Source: Enoplosus armatus (Eukaryota; Chordata; Actinopteri; Centrarchiformes; Enoplosidae). Taken from it: 64,000 nucleotides of DNA. The position numbers were made by a program, and so were the translations under genes. Positions within the stretch are counted from its first letter, which is position 1; each line of letters starts with the position of its first letter. Below, piece after piece: positions 1 to 12,800 of this stretch. The notes under the pieces are model-generated. The model saw nothing but the letters and a program-made list of their open reading frames with translations. It made no database searches and was not told the DNA's origin. The stretch lies in assembly GCF_043641665.1 (NCBI RefSeq), contig NC_092190.1, positions 17,786,048-17,850,047 on the forward strand, in the 5' to 3' direction.

Positions 1-2319
1 GGTTTCGCTCTGGACTTTCTCCTTTTTGATCATCCCTTGGCCTTTTTCAATCTATTTCAAGTCGAGTAGGCCCACATACCACCTCCCTGCCGCAGTGCCT
101 CTTTGAATTCTCCATGAGGATAAATGCGTTGAAAAGAAAGGGGCTAGAGGAAGGCTGACAAGCTTGTGTTACCGGAGAGAGATTTACATGGGGCCATAAA
201 AGCCAGGGTGAAAGGAGAGGAGGTATATCCCATATTAAAGGGTCAGTGTGTGGCGACAGAGAGGTAAACTGACCCAGCCAGGCTGAAGGCTGGACAGCCC
301 ACATACACCACCTGCACACACTCCCAGTCACGCCCTGCCCTCCGGTCGCTGACTTTTTGGCTTTGGACAAAACACCCCCACCTAACTATCCTCCCTCTCT
401 CACTCACCGAGCTGTCTACTGTTTCCTTTAGAAGAATATACAGGCCTCTGCGTCATTTTATCATCATCTCCGGCCCATAAATCACCAAGAGCAATGGTAC
501 CAGCTCCACCAGTACAGCTCAGCTTGTGCCTTGAAGCCACTTCAAGGCTGAGCAGTCCGCTGACACCCAGTATCCCCATGTGGGCCCATGTGGATGGATC
601 CCAGGGTACCATGCTGCCAGAAGAAACAAAAGCAACCTTGTAATATTGTGAGTGAGAGCCCACAGGCTGTGAGGGGGAAAAAAAGCTGTGCAGCTCTGAG
701 ATGTTTATGAGAGGCCTTGGGAGGGAAATCCATCATTGCGGAGAGAGCAATTTAACATGAGATAGTGACTGACATCTCCCGTCCTACGAAGAGACTTTCT
801 TGGCATTAGTGCATTGAATTCGTCAGCCACTGCGCAGGCCATTGTTCATTTGGGCAGACAATTGCAGTTGGTTATTCTGTTCGTGAGCAGATGATTACGA
901 GTTGCTTAGTGAAATGATTTCAATATCAGGCGTCAAATGAGGATTGAGTGTGACACAGTCTGGTGAGCAAACCACTTCCTCAAACGGGGAGAACATATTG
1001 TACTCTGTATCAACACTGTTGTTTGTTGTTTTTCAATGAAGCAGGCTATTTCTGACTTACTACGTAGTTTGTGGTGCTTTCATGTATGGCGCAGGATAAA
1101 AAAGCATCTCCTATGCAGCACACTTGTACGTGATAATGACAAATAACACTGTAGAATAGATAAATAAAGTTGTTAATGTTTACATCAGAAAAGATTACAT
1201 TTACCAGGTTGTTGAATTAGACTATCTGCTTAGTCAAAAGTTAGTTAAAGTTAAAATATGGACTCTAGATCTATTAATAGAGTTAGAAAAAGTTACATGT
1301 TGTTGTCAGTTGTTTTAAGTAGCAATCAGATCCAGTGCTAATGAAACATGACTCCTGAAGAGGCAGCACAGCTGGGTGCAAGGGCCATCTAGTGGAAACA
1401 TGTGCGTCATTACACAGATGGATTCACCCACAGATTACAGATTCACAGCCACATATTTCACTTTTAAACACGGTTCTATGTGGATGGCTGTTCAAATGTA
1501 GTCATTCATTATATCAGATTACCCCCTTTGTGAATCAGTGATTGGAAAAAGCGACAGATGAAATATTCCACACTGAGAAAATAGTCCATTGTTGTTGTTT
1601 TCACCGAGTCCATTGTTGTCCATTGAGTCCAGTAATTTCTACTCACATTTAAAGGGGGTAATGGTGTGTTTGTTGGAAATAAATGAGGATTTAAGATGAA
1701 TATAAAGTGATTGGTTTGGATGGCTGCCATTGATTGCTTGATAGCCTAATTGGCACTCTCTCTGGGCACAATATCAAATTGAGAGAAAACAAAAGAAAAA
1801 AACACATAATGTGTGAGTCAGATTCTCAGGAAATTGGCTTACTATGTAACCTTACCTGATAAAGAGTCTGTCAAAAATGCCTACATAATTTTGAAAATGG
1901 TTGTTGGCTTGAGTGAGTAAGTGCGGGCTGGTTGTGTCTTTGGATGAACCAATTTGATTACAATACACAGGTTTGACACACAAATTGGGGTGAGGCAGAG
2001 TGACAATTCAAAAAGCCAGCTATAGTGCAGCTAGACTTACTGTTTATGTACAGTTTTATGTACCATATATTGTTTAAGAAATGTTGAAACAATGACATGG
2101 ACTGATGCACACAAACATTACAGTAAGAACATTAAAATCATTCATGTGCAGCATGCAGAGCTTTGCCTCCAGTGCATAATGTCGTGTGGAGGGTTTGAAT
2201 AATACAAAGGTGTTCATTGTTTGAAATAAAATGAATTCACTATAAATGATGCAGTCAAGTTTATATTTATTAACTATTTTAGCAGATGAGTCATTCATCC
2301 ACAGCACGGTGATTTCTAG
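1..2319. other. Non-coding stretch, no gene seen
   Basis: No frame in this stretch resembles a known protein and none is bounded by convincing splice signals. A minor motif (gtccattgttgt) recurs around 1587-1625. I see no terminal inverted repeats. It appears to be single-copy intergenic or intronic DNA. Confidence 0.5.
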
Positions 2320-2770
2320 GTGTAGTTTACCATTCCACCATTTTCACTTTTTAAGAAAAAGAAAAACTGCTCCCTGCTAGTTCATATTCTTTATTCAGGA
2401 CCAGGGTACAAAAACTGAAAAAACGATGTTCATTAAACATTAAAGCATTTCCTAACATTTCACTCTGGATTATTCACAGAACAATTTGTATTGAAGAAAT
2501 AGTCCTTATGACAATTGTTAACTTTCTGCTCTGTGAATTATCCAGAGTAAGCGGGAAACTGTTTCTGGAAAGAGAAGTTGCTGTTCATTTTTTAAATTTT
2601 GTCTTTCAATGCTACGAGAATCACAACTGGAATTTCATTGACCTCCATTGCATTGGGGAGAAGGCGTATCTTAGAGACATATGTCTTGTGCCTGTGCAAA
2701 AATACTTTCATGGCCAGATAGCAGTAGAGAACATTTCAATGTTAATTCTGGTGAAATGACCCTTTAAAAT
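2320..2770. repeat. Probable interspersed repeat ending in TTAA
   Basis: The segment has the feel of a common percomorph repeat: a central part with 'tttctggaaagagaagttgctg', a conserved-looking 'ggaatttcattgacctcc', and an end reading 'gaaatgaccctttaa'. This rests on remembered resemblance, not on an alignment. An 83-codon open frame covers 2508-2759 but resembles no known protein and I do not treat it as a gene. No matching left terminal repeat is visible, so a TTAA-type DNA transposon origin is only a guess. Confidence 0.35.
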
Positions 2771-3449
2771 ATAAAGACATCAGTACAAGTGGGTTTTAGT
2801 GAGTGAGGATCCCTGGATGGATGCTGCACTGAAATGTTTTTTTCTCAGTTTAAAGCAGAAATCTGTAATGTCCTGCACATTATAGCCTTCTCCAGCGGTG
2901 AGACGTCTACAGCAAAGGCGGCAGAGTTATTGGAGACAGTTGAGAGGAAACTAAAGTGGCTGTTAATTTGAATCAGCCATCCCAAAACTGCATGTCCCAG
3001 CCACTCAATTGTGATATTTAATATTATATGATGGGTAAAAAAAAACAAATAAGACCTATATACTCTGTTTGTTGACCTTTTTGCATGTTAAGAGCAACAC
3101 AACTGCACCAATATTTATGTCTTATTGTTCTACAAACAAAACATTATGGCTTCAGAATAATTTCAAAGAAGCCGTAATCATATTTTACACACTGGCTTTA
3201 AAGTACTTGTAAGTTCTTGTGTGAATATTAGCTAGCTGGTGGATAAAAATGATAAAGTATTTCAAACATTGCACAAGGGTTTGGTTTATTCATAATAGAC
3301 ATAATAGCAATGTCTTTAGGAAATATTAATATAGTTAACACACAAATGTATCGGTGGAAATATATGGGGGACAAACACAGCAGCTCTCAGCAGGTGTTAA
3401 AATAAGCTGCATAAAAAGTGACGTGCATTGGGAAACCATCAGTGCTAAT
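2771..3449. other. Non-coding stretch, no gene seen
   Basis: AT-rich sequence without a recognisable gene, RNA or repeat boundary. Confidence 0.45.
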
Positions 3450-3970
3450 GTTAGCAAGGTTGGCTAGCTAACTTCCACTTTTCAACACGACAACGTTTCG
3501 TCCCAAATGTCAGCTTATATTGCTAATGGTAGATAGCTACGTGCAGTTGCTGGAAAAACAAACAGAAAACACTTTGAAGGCTGTGATGTCCCAGTTAGGA
3601 CAGGTTGACGGCTTGTCTCCTAGCAACACTGACTCTAAATTGTCACATTAACAAATTCCTTTTTGAGGGAAACATGCAGGCAACATATTCTTCAGCACAT
3701 CACACAGAATATCCATTTTGAATCCATCATGTCTGCAAAAGGCAAAACTTTCAGTTGTTTAGCCTATTGTCTGCTCATGGTGAGTAAGATGCTGTGTCAT
3801 TAAAGTCGAGCTGAAACAGCATTTTGAGAGTATCTAACGTCCGTATCGTGATATATTTCCAAGTGAGACAGGACAGGCAGGCGGGACATCACGTTGGGAA
3901 GAATTTGATTTGAATGTTGAAAAGTGGGCGTGTCATAAACAACGTACCATGCCGTTGCTAGCTTGCTAAC
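3450..3970. repeat. Inverted-arm segment, possible DNA transposon relic
   Basis: Two short blocks recur in inverted order at the ends. gttagcaag at 3450-3458 is mirrored at 3962-3970, and ccacttttcaaca at 3475-3487 is mirrored at 3915-3927. The arms enclose about 430 bp without coding capacity. This fits an eroded non-autonomous DNA element, but the blocks are short and separated by mismatched sequence. Confidence 0.35.
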
Positions 3971-6900
3971 TAAGGAATCTTAGCTCTGTACCACTAAAAG
4001 TTGAAGATAGATTGATGGCTGGATGTCATATTATTGGTTGAAACTGGTTGGTTCAAGCTTATGGAAGAACACGTTATATATTGTTTTTCAGGAAAGAAAA
4101 TGATTGGATTTTGATAAAAGAATACAAAGAAATAGATGTTTTGTAATTTGTTTGACATATATTGATAATTAGGTGCACAATATGACTGGGGATGTGATCT
4201 GAAAGGGTTAAAGGGGAATTTTTCATTTTGTCTCGACGTTAACGTTGGGGAACTCAAACAACTTGGTCAAGGTTAGAAAAACATGGTGGTCATAGTTACA
4301 AGCCTGGGTAATTGAAGGCGAACGATTTACATGCCCTTACACCGCCCCAACCTCCACACTGTGCTGCGCTATATTAGCTAACATCACTACTTCCTGCATG
4401 GATGTACATTGCAGAATACCTGCATATTTAGTAAGTTGTAACATCCTAGTTTTGTTCCTGTTTTGTCTTTGTAATAATTGACTCCAAATAGGTTTAGGTT
4501 GCTCAAATTGTAATACCATCATGGGACAAATTTGATTATCTCAGATTGACAGTATTCTTAATATTAGTAAGTAGATATGGGAGATAAATGTGTAGAGCAT
4601 ATGAAAAACATGACTGAATTAAAATGACATTGAGTAGACTCCCATGACTGCAGATTTAATCTCACACCATATTCATGCTGGGGCAAAAGCCTAAACTGAG
4701 ACTAAATCCAAAAAAAGGGTGTCAAAATGAACACTGTTCTCTGTCATTGTCTTCCTTGTATTCTTGCCTCTCTCTGATCCTTCTGCTTGTTTGGCTCTTC
4801 GCATCAGTTCATGTAGAGCTTCTCAGGCTTAGTTGACTGGGATAAATAGGAACTGTCATTTCCTCCCATCTCCGCCTACACAGTTGGATTTACAAGCCTG
4901 TTTGAAAATAAAAATTCAAAGGAAGAATTCATTTGTATTTCAATTTTGGCAGGATGGATAAACAGCCATGCAAAAGTAAATGGTGCTGAATTAGATTATT
5001 GACACTCTGGTGAAACAAAAACATGAAAATGAGATGTCAATTGGCTATTCGGATGCTCATTTCCGTTTCATCATGGGTTCATGCGATTATGTTAATAAAG
5101 TATTTTGTTGACAGGGTTGTATTATAGAGGGCAGGAAAATTAAATGTGAAATGGAAATTTTAATATTGGCGGCTATTGTACATATATTTTGCATTCCATT
5201 TTGAATTATATGGTCACTCTTAACAAAACAAAATGCAATTGGTGATCTGCATTTTCAGTTTAGGTACGTAATTGTAGTTCTACAATGGACAACAAGAGAT
5301 GACATCATTTGTTAAAAATGTACAGCACGTTATGATGAAGTACCCAACTCCATCTGAAACATCAACAAACCCCAAGTGGCCACTGTAAGTGGGCCACTGA
5401 TACACTCTGTAATCCAAGTGTCTTCTCAGGCCTGATTCATTGAGGCATTTTCCTTGTTTCCACAAACAGTATTGTGTTTATCAGCCACAATTGAGATAAA
5501 GTTCTCTCATTTTACTCAGCATCCAGGAGGACTAAGGACCCCAAGTACATAATGACACCCACATCCATGATTATTTACTCCCTTTATTCACAGAGAGGAC
5601 AAGAGAATGGCTTGGATTAACTCATTAATCTCTTGGTACAGGCGGTTTGTCCACAAAATGGGTTTACACAAATCAAGGTAAATGCAGATTGTTTTTCCTA
5701 ATGTCAGCAAAGCTATTTGGGGACTGGCTGTCTTACCAAACTGCTTTGTCAAAGGTTACACAAGCCTTTAAATTACATTGTCAGCATTTATATCAGTTGT
5801 TGTTGGTGAAATGGCGCTCATTTCTCCTGCTCTAAACCCTGTCTGGGTTCTGCCTCCGTTTGCTACGCTGCCATAAAGTCTCCAAAAGGAGAGTAAAGTG
5901 ATGAAGACAGGGTGTTGGAGGAGCTGCAGGAGCATTTATCTGAATGAAATGGAAAGTCTCCTGACAGGTATATGCCAGAGCCACTGTGTAGTAAACCATG
6001 CATCACAGTTTGCTGCATAATAAAGTCACCCCCTCGCATCTTATAAATGACTCTCACCTGACATCGCTGGTACAGGATATCAGGGTTTTAATTTTCATAA
6101 GCTAATAATTAAAGCTGAACGTCTTGACATGACTTTGCTTTAATAGCTCCACTCCTTTCTGCATGGATTGAAATACGTTTAATAGTGTTGAGAATTGAAG
6201 TGGGCAGGTCGGGGAGAACTGTGAGCCAGGATATTGGTAACAAATTGACAAGGCCGTCTATTCTGTCTCACTCTTCATTTAGACCCGAATGATCCAGACC
6301 AGCTGGCTGGCAGCCAATTTATCTTGGAGAAGACAAGAATGTGACGGAGGTTCCTGTTGAAACGATTCCAGAGGACATCCTGAAGTGTGATGAGGTCCAC
6401 TGTGGGAGAACTACACTTTTCTTTTTCAACGCTCACTACCACTGCCTGTCTATCCGCTAATGAGCAACCTTGTCTCCTAAAAATTACATTTTAAATAATC
6501 AACGTAATTATGAAATGTTGTGATGTGTGCATATTGAACATATCTTCAATATGTAGTGTCAACATCTTTCATTTACCTAAACCATGATTACGTTTTTTAT
6601 GGTCTAATCTTTAGGCAACACAAAGCACATAGTTGAGGTTAGGGAAACATAACTGCCAGAAATCGGCATACTGCTTATGTAAACCTAAAACAATAAATAA
6701 ACAATGGTGCATTCAGGACCACTACTACTGTATTCACTGTCAAGTAATGAACGACAAGCACTGAGAGGAAAACCTGGTACCGCTCAAAGTTAGACTGCTT
6801 ACTGTAGGAAAGTTTGCCACACTAACAGTATTGTTCAGATTGATTTACACCTACATTGAATCATTCTTGCAATGCTTACGCTGCCATTATTGGCAGTGTG

Positions 6901-7539
6901 TGTTTAGGTAATTTAGAGAAGCCATTTGTCTCTGCACCAAGGCTACACAGAGAGAGCTAAGCTTGCTTGTGTGGGTAGAAGGAAGGCAACTAGATGGAAA
7001 GAGCTGCTGCCAGACTCGGAGTGGGAGGTTCAGTTCACTGGAAGCTGAATGTAGCACTGCTGCTTTAAGAATTATTCTTTTGTTTGTTTATTTCTGTCCA
7101 GCACTAATAGGTATCTGGCAACTGGGGACTCCTTATGGTCTGTATCTTTTCAGCCACGTCTTGAATTTATGTAGAATAGCGACCCCCCTCAAGTGCTCAG
7201 CTCATTAGTGTGAAGTGTGAAGCTAAATGAACTCAAACACAGTCTGCTTCAATATCCTTCCCAAACGGCACTACATACACACCTGCTCACTAAGTGAAAC
7301 AAATGCAGCATTTTTTAGCACTTCCCCCAGCAGGTCAACAAATGCAGCGCTCAACACAGCTTTCTGTTTATTTGCATAATAAATGGTTAAAGTATCATAG
7401 ACACAAAATATTCTGAAGAGGCCAGAGCACACACTCCATGCCAACAGGCATCTGCTTAACTGGGGCACCTGATGACTCTCGTTGGCTGAAAAAGTTCAGT
7501 AAATTTGATCAATTTGCCCATTTGATTTTGAGAGGTGTA
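3971..7539. other. Non-coding stretch, no gene seen
   Basis: Short frames occur on both strands but none has a recognisable domain. There is a short inverted repeat (catattgaa/ttcaatatg) near 6529-6552. No clear transposon ends are visible. Confidence 0.45.
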
Positions 7540-7625
7540 CAAGTGGAACTTTTGGCTTGAGGGTGGAGGTAGAGGAAAAGTCAGTAGGTCATTATTAGAA
7601 TCGTCCTGAGTGGGCCGTGCATACC
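7540..7625 (+). repeat. Fragment of the interspersed repeat also present at 23.1-23.6 kb
   Basis: The block 'agaggaaaagtcag' with the neighbouring 'ggtggag' and 'cctgag' spacing is shared with 23320-23400 in the same orientation. It is a small diverged piece of the same family. Confidence 0.5.
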
Positions 7626-7944
7626 TATAAATTTAATATAACTCTAACTGGTACTTGTTAAGACTTCCTCTAAACCAGACTATTGGATGAATGGACAATT
7701 CATAAAAATGACCTGCTGCTTCTCACAGACGATCGTTTGCTTCAGTTCTTCAGTTCAATATAAACAGTTTTCTCACATCATAACAACTAATAACGGAAGG
7801 AAAGGGCTTCCATTTTGCAATGTTTCTTCTGTTTCGCATAGTTCTGTATGAATTCTGTCAATATAACAGTACAGTACAACGGTATTTCTGACAATTTCCA
7901 ACGTTTTTTTTCATCTATTTAATCTTAATATATTGACTTACAGC

Positions 7945-8460
7945 TTAAAGCTGCACTAACCAATACTTTTCTATTAACAATGGAAAAAGTGATTGTGTAC
8001 GAAAGGTGTCAGACCCACTGACAATCATCATCTGACTGCAGTTTCCCCTCAGCGCTATGGAGCATTTTAGCATCTTTCAGCTTGTTGTTTTGGTTTTATG
8101 GCTCACATCTTTACTGTTTCGGTTCATTCTCATCAACCTCGTCTTCAGCTGCAGCAGGCAGCTGCTTTCAGTGAAAACGCTCTGACAAACTGACTGTACG
8201 CTACCTGCTCAGCACCAGACATCAGACAGACAAAGTTAGCGGCTAGCTGGTGAACATAGTGGAGCTTTTAGCATTTAGCCATTTATGACTCCAAATGAAT
8301 GCAATTGCTGAATTGCTCTGTGTCTGCTGGAGGTGTAAGCAGGCAACTGTTTGCTAATGTGTTTGCCATATAAACTTTTTAAGGTGCTGGCGTCAGTGTT
8401 GTGTTTACAGCCTGTTGCGCTGCCCCCATGTGGCAAACAAATGAATTAGTGCAGCTTTAA
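7945..8460. mobile_element. TTAA-flanked MITE (piggyBac- or Kolobok-type), copy 1
   Basis: The element is bounded by perfect inverted termini. TTAA plus AGCTGCACTAA at 7945-7959 is mirrored by TTAGTGCAGCT plus TTAA at 8446-8460. A TTAA at each outer edge is the target duplication used by the piggyBac and Kolobok superfamilies. The 500-bp interior has no transposase frame, so it would have moved only with an enzyme supplied in trans. Large parts of its interior recur in reverse orientation at 34.3-34.68 kb, which confirms that it is a dispersed family. The termini are intact while the second copy's are eroded, so this copy may be the younger insertion. Confidence 0.8.
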
Positions 8461-9507
8461 AGTAAATATGCCTGGTTGTATATGGTGTGGGAGGCACTGA
8501 CAGTATAGGAAAGGAGCTTTTGTTTTACCACCCAGATAAAATACATTGAGCTAAATAAGGATAACAAAGCAAAGTGGGAATTGATAGATCATAAATTAAT
8601 TCTTCCACCATGTCTTTGACCTACTTACAAGATCACAAGCTAAATCTCATATACAGTCTTAAACTCTTCTATATTTCTCTGATCATCCACACTAAGTAAA
8701 ATTTAATATCATCCTTTTCGGTTTCTAATTATAAGCCCAAAGCATTTCCATCGTCAAAATAATCTTATATATCTTGCCCATCGCTTAGTTACTCCTACAC
8801 GGTTATATCATTGTTCCCGGTGACTTCCAGCTCACTGTTTGTTGGCCTTGTTGAGCAGTGAGGCTCTTTATGCAGGAGTTGTTTGTTTTCTGAATGTTAA
8901 CAATGACCTGCCAGTCATCACTGCTGATCAGAGTACTGAATGAGCTTTGCCTTCCTGTCTGTACCCTCGAGACTGATTTTCAGTTCCCCAGGCAATTACA
9001 GTTAATTTGGCTGCATGCAAGGGAATCTGCACTGCCCTACTTCTCAGGCTCGTCAGCACTGTTGAAGGTTGAAGACGCACTGTACTTAAAACGGGTCTAC
9101 TCTATTCCTTTTGATTCTATTTTATTCTATTCCATATGTCTGTAGCCTAGTCTGGTCCTATTTTCCATGCTGAATCAAAGCCCGAAAAAATTTATTTTTT
9201 CAGCAAATGATCTCTTTCAAGCAGAAAAGAGACACCCAAAATATCAGCCTTTGTGTCTTTGCAGACGGTGTTATGAGTTTGCGCTATAACACCACGCAGT
9301 ATTAAAATGCCACATTCAAAGATTAAGGAGTTGATATGCATAAAAGAGAATTCAGCAGAAGCACAGTGGGCTAGACGCTTGTCACAGAGCCGGTGCTATA
9401 AAAGACAAAGAGTGAAGCAGTGTCTGTTTAATCACAAAAAGGTTTATGTTCTCTTTCTCCCAGTGGCTGTGGTTTGTTCCAGTATGTCTTTCTCAACACT
9501 TTTTCTC

Positions 9508-9510
<3 letters not shown>
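8461..9510. other. Non-coding stretch, with TTCTA-rich patch near 9095-9135
   Basis: No gene is seen. A degenerate ATTCTATT-type low-complexity patch lies at about 9095-9135. Confidence 0.45.

Positions 9511-9540
<30 letters not shown>
9511..9540. repeat. Uninterrupted C30 homopolymer
   Basis: Thirty consecutive C residues, flanked by cagt on the left and accatt on the right. The complementary G strand could form a G-quadruplex and the C strand an i-motif. The true length is uncertain because such runs are hard to sequence. A 113-codon frame crossing it encodes a proline run only because of the homopolymer. Confidence 0.95.
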
Positions 9541-9864
9541 ACCATTGTAAGGTTCTGTGTTGTTCATGTAAGTGCTGTTGGTCCTCTTGATGCATGGGAA
9601 ATCAATGATGCTGTTCAGAATCTATCTGAGTTTATCTCCAGGCCATGATCCATATTAGCAACCCTCCTGCCCCCACACCTTTATTGTAATGATCTGTCAT
9701 TTTTAGAAACTGCAGCCATTTGTAAAAGCTACGCCAGATTGATCAATGTTGTTTACAAATTCAGCAGGTAGGCTGCAGAATTATCCCTGATAAATCATGC
9801 AGCCCTCCTGCTCCCCAAGATCCCCAGATAGATATCCACTTGTGATGGCATCCCTGTCAGATGA

Positions 9865-9884
9865 GGGGGGGGGGGGGGGGGGGG
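9865..9884. repeat. Uninterrupted G20 homopolymer
   Basis: Twenty consecutive G residues between 'atga' and 'tgagaag'. It lies 324 bp downstream of the C30 run and is complementary to it. Confidence 0.95.
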
Positions 9885-12800
9885 TGAGAAGCTGGCTGCT
9901 GGAGTCAGCTCTCTGTATTCTCAGATGTCTTCTAATTAATCTGGACAGCTTCCAACAATGTGAGAGGCCCACTCTGGTTCATCTCTCGCCCCAAGAGAGA
10001 GTCTTGGCCAAACTGTCACTTTTCAACACAGTTCTGCGTGAAGACAGTCACGCTCCCTAACCTCACCCATGTCAGCCTGGCACCCTGCCAAAATCCCCGC
10101 GCTTGAGTTTAGTGGCCAACCTCATGCCAACAGAAAGCAATTCTTTTCTTTCGAGGAACCTGTTCTTGAGTCTTTATATCGAGTCAATAATGAAAGCGAA
10201 AAATATACCCTCCAAATGAGAATCACAGGAAGTCCTTCTCAGTCATGCAGGACTGTTATCAGCAGCACATCTCACGGCAGGATTGTAATTTTGAAGCTTG
10301 ACTTTGTTGAGGTCAGAAGACGGGGATGTCAGTGTATATCGCAGATATGAATTGTCAAAGCCTGAAGGGAAAACTCTATAACTAGAATGCCATAAAGTAC
10401 CTCAGGTTCATGTTGCTTGGCAACAAAGAGTCTCTGAAAAGATTTCAATGCAGCTCAGACATGGCTAAATGAAAAGCTGCTTGAGGTAAATATCTGCCTT
10501 AGCTGCATCTTCTCTGTGATGTTCTCTAATTATAAGGCAGCCAGGCTGCTGAGTATGGGATATGCAGGCTGCATCAAACCAGAAAAATTGGCTAATCTTT
10601 CCACCTCACCTCAGCCGCTCATGATGAAGCAACTTTATCTCACAGATGCTGGAGTTAAGGTAATTAGCTGTTTGTTTAGGAGGCTTAATTAGTATTGTTT
10701 AATTACCTTCATTAGATGTAACACTCCACTTACACTAATAGATTTGGCACACTTACTTTGCAGTTTATCTCAATCAAATGAAACAAAAAAGTTTCTAATT
10801 GTGTAATGAAATGCAATGTATAGGGACTCATTAGCTTGTTTGAGGTTACAGTGCCAACATCTCGATCATTACAGAACTAACACTGTGTTAAGATCCTGAC
10901 AGTCAATTAGAGTTTGGCAAACTGGCTATGATGGGCGATTTTTTAGTGACAGAATTAATACTCTAGGGACACCTTACTCCTCTGGAAACTAAGCAAACAC
11001 ACAAGAAACCTTCATCAGCCTACAATAAAAAGGAAAATCAATTCTTTGCTTACAAGCAATGAAAAACAAACCCCACAAAGGATAATTCAAGGTGATGAAA
11101 TACAGAGAAAACCATCTTCACGCACAGACACACATAGACACAGATCCGCCCCTGCACTTATATTCCCACATTCTCAACCATACTGACAAATCACCTATGG
11201 CTGCATGCAGAATGAGCACCCCCACCCCCACCCCCCCCTCCCACGCTGAGCCGCCCAGAGCTTTATTACACTCAGGGAGTCGGTCTGGGCTATCTAGTCT
11301 GCTAGGCAGGACGCTGCATGTTTTAACTCCTGCCCTGTAGCCGCACCAGCCACTACAAGCCACATGCGATTCTCCACTCAGTGCTCATTGATGCAATTAG
11401 AAAGGAATTAACATGAAATATGCATGCTGCCCTGAGACACAACACACAAGGCAGAAAGTTTGGTCTCCACTTGAGTGCCAAAGCAGCTTGAATGCAGACA
11501 TTGTAATGGAAAAGAGTTGGCACCCGGAGGCTGCCCCCTCTCCGATTATTCTTCATTCTTCTGTGAAGGAAAAAGGAGAGCATGTGAATAGATTCCCCAC
11601 CGCCAGAGCTTTATTTGACTCAACCAAATTGGAAGCCATACAAGTGGTGTGCTGACGAACTCTATCTACAACTCTCTGAACTGGTGCCAGTGTAATTCAT
11701 TATTATATGACATAATTATCTCTCCTTCTTCTTGCTCTGTGGGTGAAGGCGGCTGTTAATGCTTGGTCAGCAGAAGCATGGCCAGCCGGCACGTGTGTCA
11801 GATAAGAATCTCAAGGCACCTGGTCTCCATCTGCCAGTCCCTTATTATATCCTACCTCCAATTTGTACATAGGATCTTATCTACAGTACATTTCCATTAG
11901 CCTCGGGCTGAGTCTTTGCCATGATTGCTAATTGGATGTGCCGTCCAGGCCAGGTTCGCTGTCTATTTCCCTGGCCCAGGTCTGTCTGCTGTTTCCCATT
12001 AGTGTCTCATGGGATGTAATCCTCTGTGGATATGTATAGTGAGGAAAGATTAGGAAAGTGTGCGCTATTATAGCTCTCTTGCTATTGTATATCTCCTGGC
12101 GCTTATGTTCCTGCAGTCCTACAACTCAGCAAACAGTATTCCATTAAGTAATAGAGAATATGTCCTGCTACACCGCTGGCATGATAGTTAATTTCACTCT
12201 CTGAACCAGCCTGGTATTGAACCACATGAACTGCCTCTTTAACCCCTTGAGTGCGGGGGTTTTGATGTCAATGCCCCACTATACACCTCTGTATAAAACC
12301 TCAGACAAAAAAAAGGAGAAGTTAATTCCTTTACCCTGCCCGGTAAACATAATCAAACCTATTTGAGCTTTGTGGTGAAGAAAGCAGCAAAACTGGAGGT
12401 CAGCCGACAGTGTGGGATCAAGGTAATGCACTCTGTGATGAATGAAGCCATTCTTTGGAAACCTATTCATCCGCTTGTCTTTTAGCTCGGCACAGACAGA
12501 CAGGTGCAAGTGAATACTCAAATAAATTCACACCATTTCCAAATGTTCTAATTCTCATGAGTAGACCGGGGCAATAACACTCCCTGATTAAGCTCTGTGT
12601 GCCCCCGTCCTCTGTTGCTACCTCATTACACCAGTCAGCTGTATTGTTTGTTAAATAGAAGTGGCTAGTAGACAGATGCAAAGCTTGGATGCTCACAGCT
12701 ACTTGTTCACTCCACTGGACGTGTTGTAATGGTGTTGTTCTCCAGCCCCCCACTAGATGGCACAGTATCTTCCCATTATGCAGCAGTAGTGAAGGAGGGG

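Noticed and set aside
9307..9648. 113-codon frame with a proline run
   Set aside because: The proline run is translated C30 homopolymer; no other feature supports a gene.
12239..12260. TTAACCCC...gtgcggg resembling a piggyBac terminus
   Set aside because: No partner terminus or second TTAA with a mirrored repeat could be found within a few kilobases.
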